A stretch of 34,814 bases of DNA from Bacteroidales bacterium (GCA_017550405.1 JAFZPH010000002.1:1-34814); one strand, 5' to 3'. Numbered from the stretch's first letter, positions 1 to 8,376 are shown. A program made the numbers and translations. Notes: generated by a model not told the origin, from the letters alone.

Positions 1-1
1 G

Positions 2-127
2 ACGGGGACACTCCGCGAGAAAGTGGCCAGAATGATGCGCTATGTGGCATCAACCATGTTTGAAGAAGCCTGCACGTCCATTCCCTTACGCCCCAGTCTA
101 CCCATCCTTGTGAAAAATCAGTCTTGA
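2..127 (+). CDS. C-terminal end of an unidentified protein (5' truncated by window edge)
   Basis: Frame 2 is open from the window edge to a TGA at 125-127 and gives 41 residues, including MMRYVASTMFEEAC and ending LPILVKNQS. No start codon is inside the window. I do not recognise the family. The fragment is polar with one short hydrophobic patch and has no signature motif. Codon use looks like a real gene end (no rare-codon runs), and an AT-rich gap with a weak hairpin follows at once, as expected after a terminal gene. A transposase C-terminus is possible but I have no motif to support it. It could also be a chance open frame, since only 126 bases are visible. Confidence 0.4.
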   Translation, partial: TGTLREKVARMMRYVASTMFEEACTSIPLRPSLPILVKNQS

Positions 128-139
128 ATTAAATAAGAG

Positions 140-179
140 CGTTTTTATTTAACACATTTGCTTGTTTGCAATAAAAACG
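140..179 (+). terminator. possible weak hairpin terminator downstream of the left-edge gene
   Basis: CGTTTTTATT (140-149) and AATAAAAACG (170-179) form a perfect 10-bp inverted repeat with a 20-base loop, starting 12 bases after the stop codon at 125-127. The stem is AT-rich and no U-tract follows, so it would be a weak intrinsic terminator. It could instead be an insertion-sequence end or chance. The rest of 128-460 is AT-rich and contains no gene I can support, only the 10-mer TACTTTAGCT twice (291-300 and 313-322, a 22-base period) and one copy of the ACCGATTTGG motif at 412-421. Confidence 0.3.
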
Positions 180-461
180 TAAAAAGAAACGAAAAAACTA
201 CACTACTGCAAAAAAAATATCACAAATTGGTCAATAGAAAACGAAAACGCAGCAGGGGATATGCAAAACGGTCGTTGTTCCAACATTATATACTTTAGCT
301 TTTGTTTACATTTACTTTAGCTATTATTTAGGTACAATTAAATAAAAGTAAAAAAAAGCGCAGTCAAAGTGGAATGTAAAATGAGTGGAAATACCGACTT
401 AAACCTTTATGACCGATTTGGGATGAAGTAAACAGGGATGTGGAATCTGATATAAAGAAGA

Positions 462-488
462 AAGGCACGCCTTTGGTAGGTGTGCCTT
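462..488 (-). terminator. intrinsic terminator of the tRNA-Arg gene
   Basis: AAGGCACGCC (462-471), a 7-base loop and GGTGTGCCTT (479-488) make a 10-bp stem. It starts 10 bases beyond the 3' end of the minus-strand tRNA. On the minus strand the stem has one A-C mismatch and is followed by TCTTCTTTAT. On the plus strand the same position is a G-U pair, so the hairpin could work in both directions. Confidence 0.75.
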
Positions 489-497
489 GTTGTTTTG

Positions 498-571
498 TGA
501 CTCCTGCAGGATTCAAACCTGCAACCTTCTGATCCGTAGTCAGATGCTCTATTCAGTTGAGCTAAGGAGCC
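498..571 (-). tRNA. tRNA-Arg (anticodon ACG)
   Basis: The minus strand folds as a full cloverleaf of 74 nucleotides. The acceptor stem GGCTCCT pairs with AGGAGTC (one G-U). The anticodon stem TCTGA/TCAGA closes the 7-base loop CTACGGA with anticodon ACG, and the T arm reads GCAGG TTTGAAT CCTGC. The discriminator base is A. The 3' CCA is not encoded (the genome continues CAA), so it must be added after transcription. ACG would be read as ICG after adenosine deamination and decode CGU/CGC/CGA. It has its own promoter (610-640) and terminator (462-488), so it is a single-gene unit. Confidence 0.97.
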
Positions 572-609
572 ATCCGTTTGCTTTGTGGTTCTTTCCTCAA
601 AAGCGGTTG

Positions 610-640
610 CAAAGATACGACTTTTTTCCGACTTACCAAA
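610..640 (-). promoter_or_regulatory. Bacteroidota-type promoter for tRNA-Arg
   Basis: On the minus strand TTTG (640-637), a 19-base spacer and TATCTTTG (617-610) match the Bacteroidota sigma-ABfr pattern (TTTG, about 19 bases, TAnnTTTG). Transcription would start near 603, about 32 bases before the mature tRNA 5' end at 571. Confidence 0.85.
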
Positions 641-716
641 TTTTTTTTTCCTTTTTTTACTCTGAGCCGAGTTAAAGACGTATCATCATGTGGTTTACAT
701 AATGCATTTTTTTTGC

Positions 717-1256
717 CTACCGCATGTTTGAGGGCTTGCATTTGTACACTTCGCGGTACAATATATCGCGAATTTCGTCGAATTCCTCATCGTCAAGTTC
801 GTACTTCGTCATAATAATCATTGGCACAGTGACTTGGTCACCATGATATGACGGTTGGAGATAATCCTGCGGGTTGGTGTAAAGGCCCATACTTGCGTAG
901 AATTCAACACGATGCTCGGAGGTTTCGTCGTGTGGATGTTCCACTTCGAGCACCACCTGCTGTTTCTGCTGCGAGAGGAAATTCAGGAAGACGGCCTTGC
1001 CGAGGCCTTGGTTGCGGAGGTCTTCGTCGATGGCGAAGTGTTCGATATAGATGAACTCGTCGAAGGTCCAGTAGGTGAGGATGCCTATGGGTTCATCGCC
1101 GTCGTCGTTGGTGGCGACCATGAAATGAAATTTGTCTTTGTTACGATTCTTCAACTCCCCGAAAGGAGGTCGTTCTTCGTCGGGGAAAGCCGACTCAAAT
1201 AGATCTTTGGCGAAATGCGGATGGTCGGATTGCGAAAGGTCTGTTAATTGTATCAT
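717..1256 (-). CDS. GNAT family N-acetyltransferase
   Basis: 179 residues, a single GNAT fold. Predicted role: transfer of an acetyl group from acetyl-CoA to an amine of unknown substrate. The acetyl-CoA pyrophosphate loop is visible as R81-N-Q-G84-L-G86 (the family R/Q-x-x-G-x-G/A motif), preceded by the beta-4 strand IYIEHFAI (residues 69-76). A Tyr/Met-rich segment at 120-125 (YASMGLY) matches the usual motif B region with its catalytic Tyr. It is the last gene of the minus-strand set 4009-717, 64 bases after the beta-barrel gene, and probably shares its transcript. The start at 1256 is the first ATG of the conserved fold and has an A/T-rich leader. Nothing identifies the substrate. Confidence 0.88.
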   Translation of the reverse strand: MIQLTDLSQSDHPHFAKDLFESAFPDEERPPFGELKNRNKDKFHFMVATNDDGDEPIGILTYWTFDEFIYIEHFAIDEDLRNQGLGKAVFLNFLSQQKQQVVLEVEHPHDETSEHRVEFYASMGLYTNPQDYLQPSYHGDQVTVPMIIMTKYELDDEEFDEIRDILYREVYKCKPSNMR

Positions 1257-1320
1257 TTAAATGTTGTGTTATTGAATATTGATTTATACCCATGCCTGTG
1301 GGGCAATGAAAGATTATCGG

Positions 1321-2226
1321 TTAATTGAAAAATTTGAAGTTATTGATGTTAAAACGTGCGAAGATGGTGTGTTGGAGGGCATAGGCGTCGTTGTCGTTGA
1401 AGCCTTTGTATTTGGTCTGCATGTAGCGGATGGCGTAGCCGATGTCGACACGCGCGCCTTGGAAGGAGTAGCCGACGGCTATGGAGCTAAGGCCTCCGAT
1501 GCCTATGCCGCCTTGGTTGATATACTCGTAGGAGCCGGCGCCGGCATAGGGGCTTTGTCCGCCCCACACATCAAGGATGCTGTAGGTGCGGCCGGCGATA
1601 ACCATTCCGTTTTGGGTGACTTTGGTGTTGTTGACATCAAAGCCGATGCCGAATTCGAGGTCGAGAAGGTCGGTGATCGGGACTCGCTTGGCGATGACGA
1701 AGTCGATGAGGATGCGTTTCTCGATGCCGAAGATGTCGCACGGCACGTACTGGCGGCTGCCGGGGATGCCCACACCGTTGTCGGAAGAGAGCAGGAACTG
1801 CCCGGCGGCGGTCACCTGGCTGTAGTCGAAGTTGAGCATCCATCCAAAGCCGTTGTCGTAGTCGTAGCGCAAGCCTACGCCCACCTGGTAGGTGAGCTTA
1901 TAGTACATGTCGGGGTATTCGGCGATGGTGAAGGCGCTATAGTTTGGGATGGCGCTGGGTGAGATAAGCTGCTGGTTGACAAGGCTGGTCCATATCTGGG
2001 TGCCGTACTGCTCGCTGCGGAGGACGCGGTCGATGGTGTTGGCGTTGCCAGGACGGCCGCTGTAGAAGTTGGCTTGTTTGGAGTTGGGGATAAGCAACCC
2101 GGCATCGACGGCAACGGAGAGGCCCGTGATGCGGGGGACGGAGGCGGTTTTCTTTTTCTTCTGTGCATGTGCAGGCACAGTGCAAAGGAGCAGGGCGAGT
2201 AGGAGAAGGGGTATGCTGTGCTTCAT
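1321..2226 (-). CDS. outer-membrane beta-barrel protein of unknown function
   Basis: 301 residues with a signal peptide (residues 1-21, hydrophobic core IPLLLLALLLCTV, cleavage AHA-Q), then a basic KKKK stretch. The remainder alternates hydrophobic and polar residues with many Gly/Tyr/Phe and ends in an aromatic-rich strand finishing F-N, as expected for an outer-membrane barrel of about 8-12 strands. No specific family motif is recognised. Its ATG overlaps the stop of the sigma-factor gene (ATGA at 2226-2223), so translation is probably coupled. The pairing suggests that the sigma factor and this surface protein belong to one envelope response, but no substrate can be inferred. Confidence 0.85.
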   Translation of the reverse strand: MKHSIPLLLLALLLCTVPAHAQKKKKTASVPRITGLSVAVDAGLLIPNSKQANFYSGRPGNANTIDRVLRSEQYGTQIWTSLVNQQLISPSAIPNYSAFTIAEYPDMYYKLTYQVGVGLRYDYDNGFGWMLNFDYSQVTAAGQFLLSSDNGVGIPGSRQYVPCDIFGIEKRILIDFVIAKRVPITDLLDLEFGIGFDVNNTKVTQNGMVIAGRTYSILDVWGGQSPYAGAGSYEYINQGGIGIGGLSSIAVGYSFQGARVDIGYAIRYMQTKYKGFNDNDAYALQHTIFARFNINNFKFFN

Positions 2227-2828
2227 AGAGAGTGTTTTTGTGACTTGATGATTTCGGCAAGGAGCAGGCGGGCGCGACGGAGCTGTATCTTGACGGTGCC
2301 AAGGGGAATGTTGAGCTGCTTGGCGATTTCCTCGTAGGAGAGTTCGTCGAAGTAGCGCATGTTGACGATGCGGCGGTAGCGCGGGGCGAGACGGTCGACA
2401 AGGTCGCGCACTATCTTGTCGCGCTGACGGGTGATGAGTTCCTCCTCGGGGGTGGGGTCGTCGGAGGGGAAGGGGTATTCGTAGGTTTCGTCTTCGTTGG
2501 AGACGGACATGGAGTTGAGCGGCACGAGGCGCATGTGCTGACGGCGGATGAAGTCGATGCCATGGTTGCTGGCAATGGAGAAGAGCCAGGTGGCGAAGGT
2601 GTTCTGGGGTGTGTAGGAGGAGAGTTGGCGGAAGGCTTTGCCGAAGGCCTCCATGGTGAGGTCGTCGGCATCGACCGGGCTGTGCGTCATGCGGAGGAGC
2701 ATCAGGTAAATGGGCTCGCGGTAATAGCGCATCAGGTCGGCATAGGCCCGCTGGTCGCCTTTGTCGCGGGCGGCAAGAACGAGCTGGTAGTCGCGTTGTG
2801 CCTTTTCGTTGGTAAGGAAGGGATCCAT
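2223..2828 (-). CDS. ECF-type RNA polymerase sigma factor (sigma-70 family)
   Basis: 201 residues. Sigma region 2 spans about residues 17-95, with a YREPIYLMLLRMTHS helix, the acidic DADDLTMEAF segment and the -10-recognition helix FATWLFSIASNHGIDFIRR. Region 4 spans about 143-195 and carries the helix-turn-helix LSYEEIAKQLNIPLGTVKIQLRRAR. The linker between them is long and acidic (NEDETYEYPFPSDDPTPEEE). It would direct core polymerase to a small set of promoters. The start is 26 bases after the stop of the upstream glycosyltransferase gene. No anti-sigma factor gene adjoins it, which is unusual for ECF factors; the partner downstream is a beta-barrel protein overlapping by 4 bases. Confidence 0.93.
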   Translation of the reverse strand: MDPFLTNEKAQRDYQLVLAARDKGDQRAYADLMRYYREPIYLMLLRMTHSPVDADDLTMEAFGKAFRQLSSYTPQNTFATWLFSIASNHGIDFIRRQHMRLVPLNSMSVSNEDETYEYPFPSDDPTPEEELITRQRDKIVRDLVDRLAPRYRRIVNMRYFDELSYEEIAKQLNIPLGTVKIQLRRARLLLAEIIKSQKHSL

Positions 2829-2854
2829 GCCTTTAATGACTGCTATTTCTGCAA

Positions 2855-4009
2855 TTATTTCTTGGATAACGGAAATAACGTCAAAAAAGTATTTGCGATG
2901 AGAAAATAAATTTCAAAGAGTGGCGAGAGAATGTAGACGACGGGCTTGACACCAAGGCGGCGCGAGGCCTGGGCAACGGAGACAATCTGCCAGGCAAGCT
3001 TGAGCGCGAGGGCGGCGGCAAGGATTTGCCACGGGAAGGTCTGCATGGCCAGGAGGAGCGCACCGGAGAGGTAGAAGAGCAGCACGGAGAGGGGTTTGAC
3101 AAAGCGAGCGCACTTGAGCCAGAAGGAGTAGAGGGAGTGGGTGGTGATGCGGTGCTTACGGTAGCGGTGCCATTGGCCGAAAGAGGGCTGTGGCTGGACG
3201 ACGGTGTAGGCATCGGGCGACAGGATGACGGAGGTGTTGCGGCGACGGGCATTCTGGTTGACGAAGATGTCGTCGGCACCGTCGGGTATGTAGTAATGGT
3301 AGATGAATCCGTCGTGGTTGAGGAAGAGGGAGCGGCGGTAGCTGAGATTGCGACCGTTGCCGGTGAAGGGATGGCGAAGGGCGGCAGCACCGAGATACTC
3401 GACGCTGTAGTCGAGGTTGTCGTATTGCTGGAGCCAGTTGAAGGGGGAGTTCTTGTAGACAATGCCGCAGAAGCCGAGGACAATGTCGGTGTGGTCGTGG
3501 ACATACCCCTGCACCATGGAGCGGATCCAGTGGAAGCGGGTAGTGTCGGCAGGCATGCATTCGGGTTCGGCAAGGAGCAGGATGTCGTTCTTGGCGGACT
3601 TGATGCCGATGGAGAAAGGGTATTTAAGGCCTTGGTAGCCGTTGGCATTCTCGTGGAGGGAGACCACCTTGAGGTGTTTGTAGTTCTCGGAGAGGAGACG
3701 GAGGATGAATTGAGTGTCGTCGGTGGAGAGGTAGTCGACCACGACAACCTCGAAGTCGGGATAGTCCTGCTCAAGAAGATAGACGAGGTTGGTGCGTAGC
3801 CACTCGCCGTCGTTTTGGGCGGTGAGGACTACGGAGACAGGTGGAAGATTCTCGGATCCGTCGTCGTTTTTTTTGCGCGGTACGCCCCTGTAGTGGCCGA
3901 TACGGAAATAAAAGAGGCCGTAATAGAGGCACAGAATGACCAGACTCAGGGCGGCCACAATGGTGAGCGCCATGGTGCAATGGTCTGTAAGAACATGCGT
4001 AAAGTCCAT
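2855..4009 (-). CDS. membrane-anchored family 2 glycosyltransferase
   Basis: 384 residues from the ATG at 4009, chosen because the promoter -7 element at 4033-4040 lies just upstream and an earlier start would be outside the transcript. An N-terminal helix (about residues 13-36, ALTIVAALSLVILCLYYGLF) is followed by the GT-A fold: VSVVLTAQND, EVVVVDYLSTDD and the acceptor-site motifs GNGRNLSYRR, GADDIFVN and QWHRYRKH. Two to three hydrophobic helices close the C-terminus. It should transfer a sugar from a nucleotide-sugar at the inner membrane, for cell-envelope glycan. The usual metal-binding DxD position reads LLLAEPECMP, with glutamates in place of aspartates. Heads the minus-strand set with the sigma-factor gene. 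Confidence 0.88.
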   Translation of the reverse strand: MDFTHVLTDHCTMALTIVAALSLVILCLYYGLFYFRIGHYRGVPRKKNDDGSENLPPVSVVLTAQNDGEWLRTNLVYLLEQDYPDFEVVVVDYLSTDDTQFILRLLSENYKHLKVVSLHENANGYQGLKYPFSIGIKSAKNDILLLAEPECMPADTTRFHWIRSMVQGYVHDHTDIVLGFCGIVYKNSPFNWLQQYDNLDYSVEYLGAAALRHPFTGNGRNLSYRRSLFLNHDGFIYHYYIPDGADDIFVNQNARRRNTSVILSPDAYTVVQPQPSFGQWHRYRKHRITTHSLYSFWLKCARFVKPLSVLLFYLSGALLLAMQTFPWQILAAALALKLAWQIVSVAQASRRLGVKPVVYILSPLFEIYFLIANTFLTLFPLSKK

Positions 4010-4032
4010 TTTGGGTTTTGTAATTTTTCTTG

Positions 4033-4040
4033 CAAAAATA
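4033..4040 (-). promoter_or_regulatory. -7 element for the glycosyltransferase/sigma set
   Basis: Minus strand TATTTTTG fits TAnnTTTG and lies 23 bases upstream of the ATG at 4009. No clear TTTG -33 element is present. The divergent tgt -7 element at 4064-4071 is 23 bases away, so the two promoters are closely paired. Confidence 0.55.
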
Positions 4041-4063
4041 TGTATTATTTTTGATTTTATTCG

Positions 4064-4071
4064 TATCTTTG
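4064..4071 (+). promoter_or_regulatory. -7 element for tgt
   Basis: Plus strand TATCTTTG fits TAnnTTTG. Transcription would start near 4078, giving a leader of about 58 bases before the tgt ATG at 4136. The -33 region is AT-rich without a clear TTTG. Confidence 0.6.
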
Positions 4072-4135
4072 CAAGATGAAATATCAACCGATTGTTCATA
4101 ACTGTCGGTGCTGATATGCTGATAAGTTGATAATT

Positions 4136-5266
4136 ATGAAGTTCAATATAGAGAAAGAGGATGCTAAAAGCTGTGCACGGGCAGGAAAGATTACCACTGA
4201 GCATGGCGAGATAGCCACGCCGGTTTTCATGCCTGTGGGAACGGCGGGAAGTGTGAAGGCCGTGCATCGGCACGAGCTTTACGAAGATATTGACGCACAG
4301 ATAATTCTTGGCAACACATACCACTTGTATCTACGTCCCGGACTTGACATACTGAAGGCTGCGGGAGGACTGCACGGCTTTGCCGGATGGGAGCGGCCAC
4401 TGCTTACCGACAGCGGTGGGTTCCAAGTCTTTTCGCTTGCCGACAACAGGAAGATTAAGGAGGAGGGCTGCACGTTCCAGTCGCATATCGACGGGAGCCG
4501 ACACATTTTCACACCGGAGAAGGTGATGGACATCGAGCGGGTGATAGGTGCCGACATTATCATGGCTTTCGACGAGTGCGCACCGGGCGAGTCGGACTAC
4601 CGCTACGCCAAGAAATCGATGGAACTGACACACCGCTGGCTGGACAGATGCGTGGCGAGGTTTGAGGAGACCGAGCCGCTGTATGGATACCGTCAGAGCC
4701 TGTTCCCCATTGTGCAGGGGTGCAAGTATACCGACTTACGCCGCCAGTCGGCCGAGTATATCGCCTCCAAAGGTGCCGACGGTAACGCCATCGGCGGCCT
4801 GGCCGTGGGAGAACCGACGGAGACGATGTATGAGATGATCGAGGTGGTGAACGCCATCCTGCCCAAGGACAAGCCCCGCTATCTGATGGGGGTGGGCACA
4901 CCCGCCAACATACTGGAGGCCATTGAGCGCGGGGTGGACATGTTCGACTGCGTGATGCCTACGCGCAACGGACGCAATGGCCTGTTGTTCACTGCCCACG
5001 GCACTATCAATATCAAAAACAAGAAGTGGGAGAGCTGTTTCGAACCCATCGACCCCGAGAGCACAGCCTTGTGCGACCGAAGCTACACCCTCGCCTACCT
5101 GCACCATCTGATACGCTCGGAGGAGATTCTTGGCCTGCAGATATGCTCTATCCACAACCTGGCTTTCTACATGTGGCTGATGCGGACAGCAAGGAATCAC
5201 ATTGTGGCGGGGGACTATATGGATTGGAAGGCGGGGATACTGCCCGAACTGGGAAGAAGGCTATAG
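4136..5266 (+). CDS. tgt: queuine tRNA-ribosyltransferase (tRNA-guanine transglycosylase)
   Basis: 376 residues. It exchanges guanine-34 for the queuine precursor preQ1 in tRNAs with GUN anticodons. The TIM-barrel signature is clear: PVFMPVGTAG, GNTYHLYLRPG, the TDSGGFQVFSL motif with the active-site Asp92, GGLAVGEP, and VDMFDCVMPTRNGR with the nucleophile Asp271. The start at 4136 (MKFNIE) matches the family; an in-frame TTG at 4127 is less likely. Oddity: the C-terminal zinc site, normally CxCxxC followed by His, is not conserved. By alignment on AYLHHL the three cysteines are replaced by S, A and D, although the His of SIHN remains and an offset Cys313 is present. Single gene behind its own promoter. 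Confidence 0.96.
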   Translation: MKFNIEKEDAKSCARAGKITTEHGEIATPVFMPVGTAGSVKAVHRHELYEDIDAQIILGNTYHLYLRPGLDILKAAGGLHGFAGWERPLLTDSGGFQVFSLADNRKIKEEGCTFQSHIDGSRHIFTPEKVMDIERVIGADIIMAFDECAPGESDYRYAKKSMELTHRWLDRCVARFEETEPLYGYRQSLFPIVQGCKYTDLRRQSAEYIASKGADGNAIGGLAVGEPTETMYEMIEVVNAILPKDKPRYLMGVGTPANILEAIERGVDMFDCVMPTRNGRNGLLFTAHGTINIKNKKWESCFEPIDPESTALCDRSYTLAYLHHLIRSEEILGLQICSIHNLAFYMWLMRTARNHIVAGDYMDWKAGILPELGRRL

Positions 5267-5529
5267 CGAAGAAGAACACCTCTGGCTGGCAACACACTGA
5301 CACCGGCCTGGAGACGACAGACAAAGAAGCATCATGTTCGCAAGACAATAATACGATAACAAACAGATTATACAATACTTACAGAGATATTGCAGCACAG
5401 AAACGCATCACAACAAAACGGTAGAGACAAAGAAAATTCATAAATAATGTTAAAATATTGCAGCAAAATGAATGTTGTGTGTCATATAGACGATTAAGGA
5501 ACAATTATTAAGATAATACGTAAATAGTC

Positions 5530-8376
5530 ATGAAACATTTGGTATCATTTTTCTTATTAACCATGCTGTTGGCCGGCATGGGAGCATGGGCACAAAACCA
5601 CTGCCCCCAATTGCATAACCCTACTACTTTCAGTGCAATGGTGTCAGACAAGGGGAAATGGTCGGCACGCGTTGGCGACCGTGTACAGGACCAAAGCGGT
5701 GGAAGCACAGGATACAATGTGCTGAGTACCTGCAGCAGGCCATCAAAGACTCCTATCGTTGGGAATGCCAATATCACCTCGGCGACTTATAATTCGGGCT
5801 ACGATGAAGATCGTTGCGCCTGCAACCACTGTTCCCTTTTCGACGGCCACGACCAGCGTTTCCGCATCTACACAAGTGCCGACGCAGGTTTGGACCTATT
5901 CACTGTCAACAACACGACAGGACAAGGCATGCAGCGTATCCCCGAAGGCCATGCCACAAGTATCCGACTGGGCGACATGCGCGCAACCGGTACATGCCAA
6001 AATAACATCAACTCCAACGGTAACGACAAGGGTGCCGAAGCCCTCTTCTACACTATGCTGGTGACACCCTTCAACGCATTGCTTTTTATCGACTATGCCA
6101 TTGTGGCATGCCGCTACGACCACGACCCCTGGCAAGCCGGTGAGTTCCTGATCAGGGTGTGCAAGAAGAACGGCGACCAGTGGCAAAATGCTCCTATTAA
6201 CGACAGCCTATGGTTCAACGTTGCCGCTCCTCATGTCCAGGGAGGCCTTCCCGAACCTTGGGTTGCGGGTTTTACAGGGTCCCCCCAATCGGCAGGGGCC
6301 ACCAGTTGCACCTACTGCTACAAACCGTGGACACGTGTGGCCATCAGTTTGATTGACTTCCTCTACGACTCCGTCCGTATTGAAATGTATACGAGCGACT
6401 GCATCTATGACGTGGATCCCATCTATGCATACATTGCCGGTTCCTGCCAGAAGATGCAGATTTCCTCTTCGGGATGTCCTATAGGTGTTTCTGACGCTAT
6501 TGACACACTGCACGCTCCGGCAGGTCTGCTCACCTACGACTGGTATGTCTCCTCCACGGGATACGATGGACCGACTACCAATACTGAACTCATGAATACT
6601 TTAAATTTCAGATCATTGCAGAACTACGACAGCACTTTGTTAGTGAGAACCGACCATTTCATCACCAGCTTGGACGACCTTCAGCGCGACATACATGCCG
6701 GCGACACCGTGGGGACTACCACCTACAAATGCATCATGACATCGGCGATGGACCCTGAAAAGCCTTTCCACTCGACACTTTATGCACAAGTCAGCAACGT
6801 CAAACCCATCATCAATGCAATCATCACCGAAGAATGTCTCGACACTTCAGTATTGACAATGATTGCCCGTGGCAGGGTTCCTTTCAAGGGTTCCAACGCT
6901 CCGGAAATTGACCACAGCCTGACCCGTTGGGAAGTTCACCAGGGCAGTGACCCCCTCACGCCCATCGACACGGTGATGTATGGCGACACCGCCTACTACC
7001 ACAGTGCTAATGCAGGTTACCGCGCTGTGGTGCTGACCATGTATCTGGAGGACAGTGCCTGCAGCACGACAAATGTATATGTTGCCCAAGTCCACACTCC
7101 GCCAACCACAAGAGTTGAGATAACCAAGCGCACCATCTGCGAGGGGGAGACAACCACCCTCACCGACCTAACCGAAGGCATCGTTGAACGCAGATGGGTG
7201 TTTGCCGACACCACCATCAGCAGTGAGGTTTCGGGACTGTCTGCCACCACCTCTGTGACACGCGACTTCACCGAGTTTAAGAATCCTTTCATGCTCATCA
7301 CAAAGGGTGACGCTGACTGCTACGACACCCTGTTCGATATCATCTATTTCTTCCACGACCCGAAAGTGTCCTATACCGAGGACACCATCATTTGCAACGG
7401 TCACGAGTCGCATGTAAAAGTGTCCACCGACATGACGGGTGTCTCATTCGCATGGTACAAACACAAAGACCAAGAGGGTGAAGAACCCATCTGCCGCGGC
7501 GACGTGCTCTATGTGCGTCCCACCCAGCCTCGCACCACTTACTACTTGAAAATCACTGCTGATGCAGGCTGTGTGGCATGGGACAGCGTAACCCTCTCAT
7601 TGCTCTCCACCAAGATTATCCCCACTCCCAGAAGTGCAAAACACTGTCCCGGCGACAGCGTCACGCTGAGAGGCGAAGGGGCCATGTGGTACGAGTGGAG
7701 CAGCTACCCCCCCGACCCCAACCTTGAAGAGCAGAAGCACAACCAGACCATTACGGTTTCACCCTCTGAGGACACCCGCTACTTCCTCGTGGGCTATGCT
7801 TCCGACAGCTGCGACATCGCCGCCATCGAAATACTGGTGAAAGAGATCCCCCTGCCTATCATCGAATTTGAATATTCACCCCAATACATCGACACCGAGA
7901 CACCTGTTGTCAACTTCTCCGACCATTCGCAGTATTCCGACCACTCGCAATGGATATTCGGCGACGGTGCCGTGTCGACAGGCCAAAATGTGACCCACCA
8001 CTTCGACATCTACGCCACCGGCTGCAACACTGTCACCCTGCGCAGTTTCAACGAGCTGGGATGCTCTGTCGACTCTTCATGGACAATCGTCATCGACACC
8101 TTCGGTTTCTTCCGCCCCAATATCTTCACCCCGAACAAAGCCACCAACAACGTCTTCAGCATTATCAGCAAGAGCAATATGGACAAATTCCATATCGCCA
8201 TCTTCAACCGCCGAGGCGCGCTGGTATTCACCTCGGACGATATTAATTTCAAATGGGACGGTACCCACGACGGCACACCTTGCCCGCAGGGTGCATACCC
8301 CTATGTTATCACCTACACCCGCCAGGGCAGTGTACAAGAATACCGTGTAAAAGGCACTATTACTCTGATTAGATAA
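5530..8376 (+). CDS. large secreted protein with PKD-like domain and T9SS type B (gliding motility-associated) C-terminal sorting domain
   Basis: 948 residues. A signal peptide (1-21, cleavage AWA-Q) is followed by an N-terminal region rich in Cys pairs (CNHC, CTYC) resembling no domain I can name. Several Ig/PKD-like beta-sandwich modules follow, including one at about residues 785-857 with the PKD hallmark WIFGDGAVSTGQNVTHHF. Residues 858-948 form the CHU/gliding-motility C-terminal domain: FFRPNIFTPN, IAIFNRRGALVF, FKWDGTHDG and QGAYPYVITY. That domain directs export through the type IX secretion system and surface retention. An adhesin or structural role is plausible but no catalytic domain is visible. 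A perfect 6-residue tandem duplication (SDHSQY/SDHSQW context) occurs at residues 797-807. No clear -7 element is found in the 263-base gap after tgt. Confidence 0.92.
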   Translation: MKHLVSFFLLTMLLAGMGAWAQNHCPQLHNPTTFSAMVSDKGKWSARVGDRVQDQSGGSTGYNVLSTCSRPSKTPIVGNANITSATYNSGYDEDRCACNHCSLFDGHDQRFRIYTSADAGLDLFTVNNTTGQGMQRIPEGHATSIRLGDMRATGTCQNNINSNGNDKGAEALFYTMLVTPFNALLFIDYAIVACRYDHDPWQAGEFLIRVCKKNGDQWQNAPINDSLWFNVAAPHVQGGLPEPWVAGFTGSPQSAGATSCTYCYKPWTRVAISLIDFLYDSVRIEMYTSDCIYDVDPIYAYIAGSCQKMQISSSGCPIGVSDAIDTLHAPAGLLTYDWYVSSTGYDGPTTNTELMNTLNFRSLQNYDSTLLVRTDHFITSLDDLQRDIHAGDTVGTTTYKCIMTSAMDPEKPFHSTLYAQVSNVKPIINAIITEECLDTSVLTMIARGRVPFKGSNAPEIDHSLTRWEVHQGSDPLTPIDTVMYGDTAYYHSANAGYRAVVLTMYLEDSACSTTNVYVAQVHTPPTTRVEITKRTICEGETTTLTDLTEGIVERRWVFADTTISSEVSGLSATTSVTRDFTEFKNPFMLITKGDADCYDTLFDIIYFFHDPKVSYTEDTIICNGHESHVKVSTDMTGVSFAWYKHKDQEGEEPICRGDVLYVRPTQPRTTYYLKITADAGCVAWDSVTLSLLSTKIIPTPRSAKHCPGDSVTLRGEGAMWYEWSSYPPDPNLEEQKHNQTITVSPSEDTRYFLVGYASDSCDIAAIEILVKEIPLPIIEFEYSPQYIDTETPVVNFSDHSQYSDHSQWIFGDGAVSTGQNVTHHFDIYATGCNTVTLRSFNELGCSVDSSWTIVIDTFGFFRPNIFTPNKATNNVFSIISKSNMDKFHIAIFNRRGALVFTSDDINFKWDGTHDGTPCPQGAYPYVITYTRQGSVQEYRVKGTITLIR

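Noticed and set aside
1279..1962. 227-codon plus-strand frame opposite the beta-barrel gene
   Set aside because: No motif; low-complexity Val/Ala/Gly/Asp composition typical of an antisense shadow.
4009..4324. Longer form of the glycosyltransferase starting at 4324
   Set aside because: It would overlap tgt and cross both divergent promoters; the extra 105 residues have no family likeness.
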